The notes under the pieces: generated by a model
What the model saw: only the letters and a program-made list of their open reading frames with translations
The model's database searches: none
What the model was told of the DNA's origin: nothing
Translations under genes and position numbers: made by a program
Assembly (NCBI GenBank): GCA_963710665.1
Contig: CAVQBC010000003.1
Location: forward strand, 1,364,001-1,428,000
Direction: 5' to 3'
Length of the DNA: 64,000 nucleotides
Source: CAVQBC01 sp963710665
GTDB taxonomy: Bacteria; Actinomycetota; Thermoleophilia; Solirubrobacterales; Solirubrobacteraceae
Shown here: one piece after another, positions 18,412 through 27,090 of the stretch
Layout of the letters: every line of letters starts with the position of its first letter
Numbering within the stretch: the first letter of the stretch is position 1

Positions 18412-19190
18412 GCTCGCTGGCGCTGACCTGGTCGGACACCCTGGTCCTGGCCCGGCGCAACCTGATGCGGATCCCGCGGCAGCCGGACCTGCTGATCGCC
18501 TACACGATCCAGCCGGTCATGTTCGTGCTGCTGTTCGTGTACGTGTTCGGCGGGGCGATCCAGACGCCGAACATCCCCGGCGGGTACGCGGAGTACCTGA
18601 TGCCGGGGATCATCGTCCAGTCGATCGCCTTCGGCGGGTTCGTGACGGCGCTCGGGCTTTCCGAGGACGTCCAGAAGGGCTTGATCGACCGCTTCCGCTC
18701 GCTGCCGATGGCGCGCTCGGCGGTGCTCGCCGGGCGCACGTCGTCGGACATCCTGCTCAACTGCCTGTCGCTCATCGTGCTGCTCGCGGTCGGCTTCGTC
18801 GTCGGCTTCGGGTTCATCAACACGACCGTCGGGGAGGTCCTGCTCGGGATCGTGCTGCTGCTCCTCCTGGGGTACGCGTTCTCGTGGATCTTCGCCCTGG
18901 TCGGGCTGTTCTCGTCCACGCCGGAGACCGCGAACTCGATCGGCTTCACGCTGATCTTCCCGCTGACCTTCGCCTCGGGGCTGTTCGTCCCGCCGGCCAC
19001 CATGCCCGACGGCCTGCAGCAGTTCGCCGAGGCGAACCCGTTCACCACCATCGCCGATGCGGTGCGGTCGCTGTGGCTCGGCACGCCCGCCGGCACCGAC
19101 GTCTGGGTGGCGTTCCTGTGGTGCATCGGGCTGACCGTCGTGTTCGCGCCGCTCGCCGTGCGGCGCTACAAGACGGTCGCCGCGAAGTAG
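18408..19190 (+). CDS. ABC exporter permease (DrrB-like, ABC-2 family)
   Basis: 260-residue ABC-2 membrane protein with six predicted membrane segments. It shows the family features RNLMRIPRQPDLL before the first helix, DRFRSLPMARSAVL in the coupling loop and FASGLFVPPATMPDGLQQFAEANPFT between the last helices. It pairs with the preceding ATPase to export an unknown hydrophobic compound. Start and stop codons of the two genes overlap (ATGA), indicating coupled synthesis. Confidence 0.93.
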
Positions 19191-19196
19191 CGCGCT

Positions 19197-20675
19197 TCAG
19201 GCCGTGCGCGCGGGGATCGCCGCGCGCACGGTCGTGCCCTCCCCGGGCGCGCTGGTGACGTCCAGCGTGCCACCGAGTGCGCCGACGCGGTCGGAGAGCC
19301 CGGTCAGCCCGGAGCCCCCGGCCGGGTCGGCCATGCCGACGCCGTCGTCGGCGACCTCGATCGCCAGCGCCCCGTCGTCCACGGTCACGCGCACCTCGAC
19401 CGCCCCGGCCTGCGCGTGCTTGGCGACGTTGGTGAGCGCCTCGGCGATCGTGAAGTAGGCGGTGGCCTCGACCGCGGGCGCGAAGCGCCCCTCCGGCACG
19501 GCGGCGAGCTCGACCGGGACGGGCGAGCGGCCCGCGAGCGCGTCCAGCGCGGCGCCGAGGCCGTGCTCGGAGAGCACCGCGGGGTGGATCCCGCGCGCCA
19601 GGTCGCGCAGATCGGCCGAGGCGAGGCGCAGCTCCTCGGCGATGCGCTCGAGCGCCTCGGGCGCGGACTCCGGCTCGCTCTCCACGCGGGCGCGGGCGAT
19701 TCGCACGTCGAGCGCCAGCGCCACGAGCCGCTGCTGCGCCCCGTCGTGGAGGTCGCGCTCGATGCGCCGGCGGGCGGCGTCGGCCGCCTCGACGATGCGG
19801 GCGCGCGAGGCGTGCACCTCCTCCATGCGCGCGAGCTCGACCTGGTGGCGGCGCAGCGCCTCCTCGGCCTCGTGCTGCTCGGTCACGTCGAAGATCACAC
19901 CGTCCATCCACAGCCGGCCGTGGGGGCCCTGCACGAGCTGGCCGCGGTCGACCACCCAGCGGACGGCGCCGTCGGCGCGCACGATGCGGTAGTGGATGAC
20001 GAACGGGTTGCCGTCGTCGCCGAGCTGGGCCGCCTGCGCGAGGACGTGCTCGAGGTCGTCGGGATGGATGAGCTCCATCAGCGTGCGGTGCAGGCCCTCC
20101 TCGATGAAGTCCGACGTGGGGTAGCCCGAGATGCGCTCGATCTCGTCGCTGATCAGCTCGAGCGCGTAGCCGCGGTCCCACGCCGAGCGGTAGATCGCGC
20201 CGGGCACGTTGGTCAGCAGCGCACCCACGAGCTCCTCCTCGGCGCGCTGGCGGGTCGCGCGCAGCGCGGTGCGGGTGCGGCTGACGAGCTGGGTGGCGTC
20301 GATGGGGCGCTGCAGGAAGTCGTCGGCGCCGCCCTCGAGCGCCGCGGACGGTGCGGCGCGCGACGGGAGGATCGCGATGATCCAGATGCCGGCCAGCCGC
20401 GCGTCCTCGCGCAGCTCGCGGATCAGCGCCGCGCCCTCGCGCTCGTCCCACGGCAGCACGAGCACCTCGGCGGCGCGGCGGCGCAGGCGCGCCAGCGCGC
20501 GGCCCGGGTTCGGCGCGCGGTGCGCCTCGAGCCCCGCCTCGGCCAGCCACGCGCACAGCTCGCGGTCGCCGGGACCGGAGACGAACACCTCGCCGGCGCG
20601 GCGCAGCAGGTCGCCGCCGCCGTAGCCGCGCGCCGGCGCGACGGTGTCCGGATCGGTGCGCGAACGGCTGCTCAC
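19197..20675 (-). CDS. Sensor histidine kinase with degenerate receiver and PAS domain
   Basis: 492 residues. Residues about 28-135 are a receiver-like domain without a usable phospho-acceptor (VLVLPWDEREG) and with RP instead of KP (FLQRPIDA). A PAS/PAC domain follows (about 145-270), then a HisKA_3 dimer domain with the phospho-accepting His in RRRIERDLHDGAQQRLVALA, and a HATPase_c domain (AEALTNVAKHA, VADDGVGM, GSGLTGLSDRV). This is the NarL/DegS kinase class, usually paired with a LuxR-type response regulator that is not in the window. The GTG start lies 8 bases after TACCTT. Cytoplasmic; the signal is unknown. Confidence 0.9.
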   Translation of the reverse strand: MSSRSRTDPDTVAPARGYGGGDLLRRAGEVFVSGPGDRELCAWLAEAGLEAHRAPNPGRALARLRRRAAEVLVLPWDEREGAALIRELREDARLAGIWIIAILPSRAAPSAALEGGADDFLQRPIDATQLVSRTRTALRATRQRAEEELVGALLTNVPGAIYRSAWDRGYALELISDEIERISGYPTSDFIEEGLHRTLMELIHPDDLEHVLAQAAQLGDDGNPFVIHYRIVRADGAVRWVVDRGQLVQGPHGRLWMDGVIFDVTEQHEAEEALRRHQVELARMEEVHASRARIVEAADAARRRIERDLHDGAQQRLVALALDVRIARARVESEPESAPEALERIAEELRLASADLRDLARGIHPAVLSEHGLGAALDALAGRSPVPVELAAVPEGRFAPAVEATAYFTIAEALTNVAKHAQAGAVEVRVTVDDGALAIEVADDGVGMADPAGGSGLTGLSDRVGALGGTLDVTSAPGEGTTVRAAIPARTA

Positions 20676-20708
20676 GACCGCCGAAGGTACCGTGCCCGGG
20701 ACGCCCTG

Positions 20709-22865
20709 TCAGGCGACCGGCCGCAGGTGCCGGCGGGGGCGCCCGCGCAGCTCGCGCACGACGCCCTCGAGCACGGCCTCCCCGGCGTCGCGGCGGCCGT
20801 CGGTGACCGCGCCGACGATGCCGCGCTTGCGCGCGATCAGCTCGATCATGGTCTCGTCGATCGTGCCCGCGGCGAGCAGGTACCAGGCGGTGACGGCGTC
20901 GCGCTGGCCGATGCGGTGGCAGCGGTCCTCCGCCTGGTCGTGCGTCGCCGGGCTCCACTCGAGGTCGAGGAACGCGACGTTGGACGCGCGCGTGAGCGTG
21001 ATCCCCTGGCCGGCGACCCGGACCGAGCAGACCAGCAGCGGCGGCCCGTCCTCGGCCTGGAACGCGCGCACCGCCGCGTCCCGCGCCGCGGCGTCGTCGC
21101 GGCCGAGCAGGTGCAGCGCGCCGGGGAAGCGCCGGAGCACGAGCTCCTGCACCTCGCGGCTGGACGCGAACACGACGAGGCGCTCGTCGGAGGCGAGGAA
21201 GTCCTCGATCCAGCCGAGCGCCGCGCCGCACTTGCCGAGCGCCGCCAGGCGCTTGAGCGCGTTGAGCTGGGCGAGCCGCTCGGCCCGCAGCGCGGCCGCC
21301 ACCTTGCGGTCGAGCTCGCGCAGGTCGAGCGGCTGCTCGCGCAGCCAGGCGATCACGTCGCGCTCGGCGAGCCGGTACTCGCGCTCGTTGTCGATCGCCA
21401 CCGGGACCGCCACCTGGCGCTTGGCGGGCAGCTGGGGGAGGACGTCGGACTTCAGCCGGCGGACGAAGCAGCGCCGGCGCAGGTGCCAGTGGATCCGCTC
21501 CTCGGCGCCGATGCCCTGGAAGCGCCGCGCGAAGCGGGCGCCGCTGCCGAAGTCCTCGAGCCGGCCGATGACGCGCAGCTGTGAGATCAGCTCCTCGGCG
21601 TGGTTGATGACCGGGGTGCCGGTGAGCGCCAGCCGCAGGGCGCCGGGCGGGAGCGTGGCGGCGAGGCGCCGCAGCGCCCGGGTGCGCTTCGCCCGCGGGT
21701 TCTTGACGTAGTGGGACTCGTCGAGGACGAGCGCACGCGGGCGTGCGCGGGCCAGGCGGTCGTGGTGGGCGTGGACGATCTCGTAGTTGAGGACCGTGAT
21801 GTCGGCCGGACGGGGCGCGCCGCCGGTGCCCGAGATGACGGTCAGCGTGCGGTGCGGCAGCCACCGCTCGGCTTCCCGCGCCCACGTGAGCTTGAGGCTC
21901 GCCGGACAGACGACGACGGCGGGGTAGGCGCCGTCGGCCTCGAGGGCGGCGAGCGCCTGCACGGTCTTGCCAAGGCCCTGCTCGTCGGCGAGGAACGCGC
22001 GCCGGGCGTCGAGCACGTAGGCGACGCCCGCGCGCTGGAAGGGGCGCAGCTCGCCGCCGAGCACCGCCTCCACCGGGAGGGGCTCGCCGCGCTGGGCGCG
22101 CGAGCGGCGGACGGCGTCGACCGCCTCGTCGTGCTCGGCGCGCAGCGCGTCCAGGGCGTCGCGCGCGGCCGGCGCGACCTCGACGCCGTGGGTGCGCAGG
22201 TAGGCCTCGAGCGGCTCGACGAGATAGGGGTCGACCGGGAGCGTGCGACCGTGGGCCTCGCACGCCGGCAGCTCGAGGAAGGGGCGGACGGTGTCCGCGT
22301 CCCAGTTGACCTCGAGCTGGAAGCGCCGCTCGCCGACGCCCTCGGTGAGCGTGAGCGCGGCGGGGGCGGGCGCCTGTCCGACCTGCAGCCGGGTGGCGCA
22401 GCGCAGCGCGGCGGGGTCGAGCCGGGCCCCGCGGAGCTCGAGCAGGGCGTCGGCGGTGTCCTGGGCGAAGGGGATCCAGAGCCGCCCGGCGCGCGCCTCC
22501 GCCGGCCCGGCGAGCGGTTCATCGAGCTCGCCGGAGATCGTCTCGAGCAGGAACCACCCGGCGCCGTCGTAGCGGGCGGTGGTGACGCGCCCGACCCATC
22601 CGGTGGCGGCCTCGGCCAGCCAGGCGGCGACGTCGGGCGCGACGGAGAGCCCCGGATGGCGCTCGACGACGCCCTTGACGTACGGCGCGGTGGCGTCGGC
22701 CTGCGGCGCCCACCACTCGCGCCTCTCCCAGTCGAAGCGGCGGCCGGGGATCGCGCGCACGGCGTCCACGATGTCGGCGCGGTAGGGGAAGGCCAGGACG
22801 ACGGACTCGTGCCCGTGGCGGTCGCGCCGCAGCTCGACGTTGTGGACGGGGTCGGCGGGGCGCAA
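20709..22865 (-). CDS. SNF2-family DNA helicase/translocase (SMARCAL1/HARP-like)
   Basis: 718-residue SWI2/SNF2 ATPase. The N-terminal 250 residues resemble a HARP-like region (RFDWERREWWAP) plus unassigned sequence. The helicase core has ELRPFQRAGVAYVLDARRAF, Walker A DEQGLGKT, DESH (ALVLDESHYVKN), motif III ALTGTPVIN, and C-lobe motifs QGITLTRASNVAFLDLEW and EDRCHRIGQ. Such enzymes anneal or remodel DNA at forks. The TTG at 22865 follows the upstream metallo-hydrolase stop by two bases, so the two are one operon. It is near a RecQ-type helicase gene, suggesting a DNA-repair or genome-defence context. Confidence 0.9.
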   Translation of the reverse strand: MRPADPVHNVELRRDRHGHESVVLAFPYRADIVDAVRAIPGRRFDWERREWWAPQADATAPYVKGVVERHPGLSVAPDVAAWLAEAATGWVGRVTTARYDGAGWFLLETISGELDEPLAGPAEARAGRLWIPFAQDTADALLELRGARLDPAALRCATRLQVGQAPAPAALTLTEGVGERRFQLEVNWDADTVRPFLELPACEAHGRTLPVDPYLVEPLEAYLRTHGVEVAPAARDALDALRAEHDEAVDAVRRSRAQRGEPLPVEAVLGGELRPFQRAGVAYVLDARRAFLADEQGLGKTVQALAALEADGAYPAVVVCPASLKLTWAREAERWLPHRTLTVISGTGGAPRPADITVLNYEIVHAHHDRLARARPRALVLDESHYVKNPRAKRTRALRRLAATLPPGALRLALTGTPVINHAEELISQLRVIGRLEDFGSGARFARRFQGIGAEERIHWHLRRRCFVRRLKSDVLPQLPAKRQVAVPVAIDNEREYRLAERDVIAWLREQPLDLRELDRKVAAALRAERLAQLNALKRLAALGKCGAALGWIEDFLASDERLVVFASSREVQELVLRRFPGALHLLGRDDAAARDAAVRAFQAEDGPPLLVCSVRVAGQGITLTRASNVAFLDLEWSPATHDQAEDRCHRIGQRDAVTAWYLLAAGTIDETMIELIARKRGIVGAVTDGRRDAGEAVLEGVVRELRGRPRRHLRPVA

Positions 22866-22867
22866 GC

Positions 22868-23461
22868 TCAGCGGCGGGCGACCGAGGGGAGCTTGGCCAC
22901 CGCGCGGGGCAGGTCGCGGCGCGAGCGGTCGAGGGCGTGGCGCAGCGCCTCGGCCGCCGCGTGTCCGTGGACCCCGGTGCCGTGGCCGACGAGGAGGTGC
23001 TCGGGTGCGAAGCCGCGCAGCGCTCCGGGCGGGAAGAGGCGCAGGAGGATGTGGACGCCGGCGTCGCCCTCGCCGGCGGTGAACAGCGGGGTGGTGCCGA
23101 TCGCCTCGGGGACCACCAGCGCGCGCTCGGCGGGCCACCACAGCGCGACCTCGTGCCAGGCCGGCCACGACAGGACCGGGACGACCTCGAACGGGCTGCC
23201 GGGCACCGCCTCGGGGACCTTCAGGTGGGGGACGCCGAGCCGGGCGGCGATCGGCGCGCAGTCGCGGCCGTGGCGGTCGAGCAGCTGGACGACGGCGGCG
23301 GGCTGGCCGAGCGCCGCGGCGCGCGCGAGCGCATCGGGGTCGTCGACGGGGTCGACGAGGTAGACGCGGCCGTCCGCGGCGAGCGCGTGGGAGGTCCGCA
23401 CCAGGGTGTCGTCGACCCAGGAGAAGCCGAACGGGAACTCGTCGTACCGCGCCGTCGCCAC
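22868..23461 (-). CDS. Metallo-beta-lactamase-like protein of unknown substrate
   Basis: 197-residue protein resembling a truncated or divergent MBL fold: an early strand RVYLVDPVDD, a DRHGRD motif in the place of HxHxDH, and a C-terminal LLVGHGTGVHG. The canonical metal cluster is incomplete, so activity is uncertain. The GTG at 23461 is chosen because a TAGCCT box ends 8 bases upstream; a start at 23548 would run through the divergent promoter. It is cotranscribed with the SNF2 helicase and divergent from RecQ with only 56 bases between them. Confidence 0.75.
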   Translation of the reverse strand: MATARYDEFPFGFSWVDDTLVRTSHALAADGRVYLVDPVDDPDALARAAALGQPAAVVQLLDRHGRDCAPIAARLGVPHLKVPEAVPGSPFEVVPVLSWPAWHEVALWWPAERALVVPEAIGTTPLFTAGEGDAGVHILLRLFPPGALRGFAPEHLLVGHGTGVHGHAAAEALRHALDRSRRDLPRAVAKLPSVARR

Positions 23462-23517
23462 CGCCAGTGAGGCTAGCGGGGCGAGCCGGTCCGTCCCGCG
23501 CCCTACCGTGGGTGTCC

Positions 23518-25590
23518 ATGGATCTCGCAGAACTCGACGCGACGGCACTCGACCGCCTCCGCCGGCTGACCGGCGACCCCGCCGCGTCGTTCCGCGAGCA
23601 CCAGCTCGAGGCGATCCACGACCTGGTCGCCGACCGCGCCCGGGTCCTGTGCGTGCAGCGCACCGGCTGGGGCAAGTCGGCCGTGTACTTCGTGGCCACC
23701 GCGCTGCTGCGCGATGCGGGGGCCGGCCCGACCCTGATCGTCTCGCCGCTGCTGGCGCTCATGCGCAACCAGATCGCGGCGGCCGAGGCCCTCGGCCTGC
23801 GGGCGCACACGATCAACAGCACGAACCGCGACGAGTGGGACACGGTGCGCGGGCTGCTGGCCGACGACGCCGTCGACCTGCTGCTGATCAGCCCCGAGCG
23901 CCTGAACAACCCGGCCTTCCGCACGGAGATGCTGCCGCTGTTCGCCCGGCGGGTCGGGCTGCTGGTGGTCGACGAGGCGCACTGCGTCTCGGACTGGGGG
24001 CACGACTTCCGCCCGGACTACCGGCGCATCAGCGACGTGCTGGCGGCGCTGCCCGAGGGCGTCGGCGTCCTGTGCACGACCGCGACCGCCAACGATCGCG
24101 TGGTGGCCGACGTGCTCGAGCAGCTGGCCCTGGGCTCGGGCGCGGCGCTGCGCTCCTACCGGGGCGCGCTCGCCCGCACCAGCCTGCGCCTCGAGGTGGT
24201 CGAGCTACCGCATCCCGCCCGGCGGCTCGCGTGGCTCGCGCAGGCGCTGCCGGGCTTCGACGGCTCGGGGATCGTCTACACGCTCACACGCCGCGACGCC
24301 GAGATCGTGGCCGAGTTCCTCGCGGCGCACGGGATCTCCGCGGTCGCCTACAGCGGCGAGCACGCCCACGAGGACCGCGTGGCGATCGAGGAGCGGCTGC
24401 TCGCCGACGAGGTCAAGGCCGTGGTGGCGACCTCGGCGCTCGGCATGGGCTACGACAAGCCGGACCTCGCCTATGTCGTGCACTACCAGGCGCCGGGGTC
24501 CGTCGTGTCGTACTACCAGCAGGTCGGGCGCGCCGGGCGCGGCGTGGAGCACGCCGAGGTCGTGTTGCTGCGCGGCGCCGAGGACCGGCGGATCCAGGAC
24601 TTCTTCATCGAGCAGGCGTTCCCGCGCCGGGAGCTCGTCGACCGCGTGCTCGAGCACCTCGAGGCGGCGGGCGACGAGGGGGCGAGCACCCGCGACCTGC
24701 TGTCGGTGGTCAACCTCGGCCTGGGCCGGATCGAGGCGATGCTCAAGGTGCTCGACGTCGAGGGGGCGGTCGAGCGGCGCGGGAGCCGGTGGCATGCGGT
24801 CGCGGGGTCGGGCTGGGTGTACGACGCGGAGCGCTATGCGCAGGTCACCGAGCTGCGCCGCGCCGAGCAGCGGGCGATGGCGGAGTACGGGGCGGACGGC
24901 CGGTGCCTGATGCGCGCGCTGCAGGAGGAGCTCGACGATCCGGAGCCCGAGGACTGCGGCCGCTGCTCGGTGTGCGCGGGCCCGCGCCTCGACCTCGAGC
25001 TCGACCCGGAGCTCGTGCGCGCCGGCCAGCGCCACCTCCGCGCCCGCCCGCTGGTCCTCGAGCCCAAGAAGATGGCGCCGGATCCCGAGGGCAAGATGCG
25101 CCGCATCCCCGAGGGGGTGCTCGTCGCCGAGGGCCGCGCGCTCGCGCGCCATGGGGACGCGGGCTGGGCGCCGCTGATCGCCGACGGGCTCCGCGACGGC
25201 CGCCTCGACGACGAGCTGGTCGCCGCGGCCGCCGAGCTCGTGCGCACGTGGGGCGTGCCCGTCGAGTGGGTCACGACCGTGCCGTCGCGGCGGGTGGGCG
25301 AGGCGGTGGCCGACTTCGCGCGCGCGGTCGCGGAGCGGCTCGGGCTCCCGTACCGGGCGGTGCTCGAACGCACCGCCGACGGCCCGCCGCAGCGCGAGAT
25401 GCTCAACGCCGCACAGCAGGTCGGGAACGTCCGGGGCGCGTTCCGGGTGGCCGGCGACGTGCCCGCGGGCGCCGTGCTGCTCGTCGACGACCAGCGCTTC
25501 AGCGGCTGGACCCTCGCGATGACCGGCGGCCAGCTGCGGCAGCGAGGGGCGGCGGCGGTCTACCCGCTCGCCCTCGCTGCCGCGTATTGA
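23518..25590 (+). CDS. RecQ-type DNA helicase fused to a phosphoribosyltransferase-like domain
   Basis: 690 residues. The N-terminal RecQ core has motif 0/I (FREHQLEAI, QRTGWGKS with K53), motif II DEAHCVSDWGHDFRPDYRR and motif VI QQVGRAGRG. The zinc-binding region follows (RCLMRALQEEL...CGRCSVC). From about residue 510 the protein changes into a phosphoribosyltransferase fold, with the PRPP-like loop AVLLVDDQRFSGWTLAMTGG near the C-terminus. RecQ unwinds DNA for repair. What the transferase-like part does is unknown; relatives act on nucleotides, and ComF-like proteins take part in DNA uptake. A leaderless start is suggested by TACCGT 8 bases before the ATG. Confidence 0.9.
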   Translation: MDLAELDATALDRLRRLTGDPAASFREHQLEAIHDLVADRARVLCVQRTGWGKSAVYFVATALLRDAGAGPTLIVSPLLALMRNQIAAAEALGLRAHTINSTNRDEWDTVRGLLADDAVDLLLISPERLNNPAFRTEMLPLFARRVGLLVVDEAHCVSDWGHDFRPDYRRISDVLAALPEGVGVLCTTATANDRVVADVLEQLALGSGAALRSYRGALARTSLRLEVVELPHPARRLAWLAQALPGFDGSGIVYTLTRRDAEIVAEFLAAHGISAVAYSGEHAHEDRVAIEERLLADEVKAVVATSALGMGYDKPDLAYVVHYQAPGSVVSYYQQVGRAGRGVEHAEVVLLRGAEDRRIQDFFIEQAFPRRELVDRVLEHLEAAGDEGASTRDLLSVVNLGLGRIEAMLKVLDVEGAVERRGSRWHAVAGSGWVYDAERYAQVTELRRAEQRAMAEYGADGRCLMRALQEELDDPEPEDCGRCSVCAGPRLDLELDPELVRAGQRHLRARPLVLEPKKMAPDPEGKMRRIPEGVLVAEGRALARHGDAGWAPLIADGLRDGRLDDELVAAAAELVRTWGVPVEWVTTVPSRRVGEAVADFARAVAERLGLPYRAVLERTADGPPQREMLNAAQQVGNVRGAFRVAGDVPAGAVLLVDDQRFSGWTLAMTGGQLRQRGAAAVYPLALAAAY

Positions 25591-25605
25591 GTCGGGGCGG
25601 GGTGC

Positions 25606-27020
25606 TCAGCGGCGCAGGCCTCCGGGGCCCTGCCGGAGGAGCGCGCCGAGGCCGAGGGTCAGGCCTGCCGCGAGCAGCAGCCAGTGGAGCCCCAGCCCGG
25701 TGAACGGCAGCTCCTGCGCCGCCGCCGACGCGGGTGCGGCCGCGGCGCCGCGCACGCGCCGGGTCAGCCCGGCCATCGCACCACCCCCGTCGGCCGGCCG
25801 GCCCTCGCCCGTCGGCGACGGCACCGCCGTGCCGGGCTCGGCGCCCGGGCCGGGCAGGTTCGGGGTCCCGTCACCCGTCTCGTCGGGAGCCGGAGCCGGA
25901 GCTGCTCCCCCGCCGCTGCCCGAGCCCGCGGGCTCCGCCGGCTCGGCCGGCGCGCCGGTTCCCGTGTCGCCCGACCCCGAGCCGCCACGGGTCGGGTCGT
26001 CCGCGCCGGTTGACGAACCGCCCGGCTGAAGGATCGAGAGGCTCCCGAGCTGCGCGGTTGCGAGCGAGCCGGTCGCGGTCTGGTCCCCGCCGCCGGCGCC
26101 GTCATCGCCGGGCGGCGCCGCCACGGCGGGCTCGCCCGCGATCGACGCGGGCGCCGACGCCGCGACCCCTCGAACCTGCGCGGCCCCGGTCGAGCGGCTC
26201 ACCACCTGATCGCCGCCCGCCGAATCGCCGCCGCCGCTCGCCGCACCGTCGCCGGCGACGTTCACGGGGGCGTCGGCGTCGGCGTCGCCGACCTGGACGG
26301 CGCCGGTGGAGCCGGACGTGGTCTGGTCGCCGCCGCCGACGGTGCCGCCTCCACCGTCAGAGGTGGGGTTGTCGCTGGCGGCGTTCACCGGGGCGTCGGC
26401 GTTGACGTCGCCGACCTGGGCGGCGCCGGTGGAGCCGCTCGTGGTCTGGTCGCCGCCGCCGGACCCGGCTCCCGCACCGGAGGTCGCGTTGTCGCTGGCG
26501 GCGTTCACCGGGGCGTCGGCGTTGACGTCGCCGATCTGGGCAGTGCCGGTGGAGTCGGAGCTGGTCTGGGTGCCGCCGCCGGACCCCGCTCCGTCATTGC
26601 CGGAGGTGGCGTTGCCGCTGGCGGCGTTGACCGGCGCGTCGGCGGAGACGTCGCCGACCTGCGCGGCGCCGGTCGAGCCGGAGGCGGTCTGGTCGCCGCC
26701 GCCGGAGCCGGCTCCCGCGTCGCCGGATGTGGCGTTGTCGCCGGCGACGTTCACCGGGGCGTCGGCGTCGACGTCGCCGACCTGAGCCGCGCCGGTGCTG
26801 CCGGCCGTGGTCTGGCCTCCGCCGCCGCCGGGCCGGCTGCCGCGTCGCCGGAGGTGGCGTTGTCGCCGGCGACGTTCACCGGGGCGTCGGCGTTGACATC
26901 GCCGACCTGGACGGCGCCGGTCGAGTTGGTGACCTGCTGGGTCTGTGCCGCGGCGGGCGTGGCGAGGGCCAACGCGCACGCGATGGCGGTCGCCGCTGTT
27001 GCGAGCGGTCTGGGTCTCAT
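25606..27020 (-). CDS. Chaplin-like repeat surface protein with LPxTG sorting signal (one-base frameshift)
   Basis: Secreted, cell-wall anchored repeat protein of about 471 residues when the frame is repaired. It starts MRPRPLATAATAIACALALA with a signal peptide and has a strong ribosome site (GAGGAAAGGA). Seven or eight repeats of about 40 residues follow, each with a core like AAQVGDVNADAPVNVAGDN, which resembles the PVNVCGN core of chaplins without the cysteine. A proline/glycine spacer leads to ELPFTG, a membrane helix and a basic tail (LRQGPGGLRR), a sortase signal. Near base 26831 one A is missing on the top strand compared with the neighbouring repeat (CGGAGCC versus CGGGCC), putting the first repeat out of frame with the rest. 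This could be phase variation, decay or sequencing error. Confidence 0.75.
26250..26965. repeat. Tandem repeat array, period about 120 bp
   Basis: Direct repeats within the surface-protein gene. For example, the same stretch beginning GTCGCTGGCGGCGTTCACCG recurs at 26371 and 26491, exactly 120 bases apart, with further copies at 123-bp spacing. Units encode the chaplin-like repeats. Such arrays are prone to recombination and to assembly collapse. Confidence 0.85.
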
Positions 27021-27090
27021 GGGTTCCTTTCCTCGGTCTGTTCGCTGCTTGCCGGCACGCACGGCCGGCGGTCTGGGACGGTCGCCGGCG

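Noticed and set aside
20709..25590. Known phage-defence system (such as DISARM or BREX)
   Set aside because: Characteristic methyltransferase, DUF1998, PglX/PglZ or nuclease genes are absent; helicases alone are not enough.
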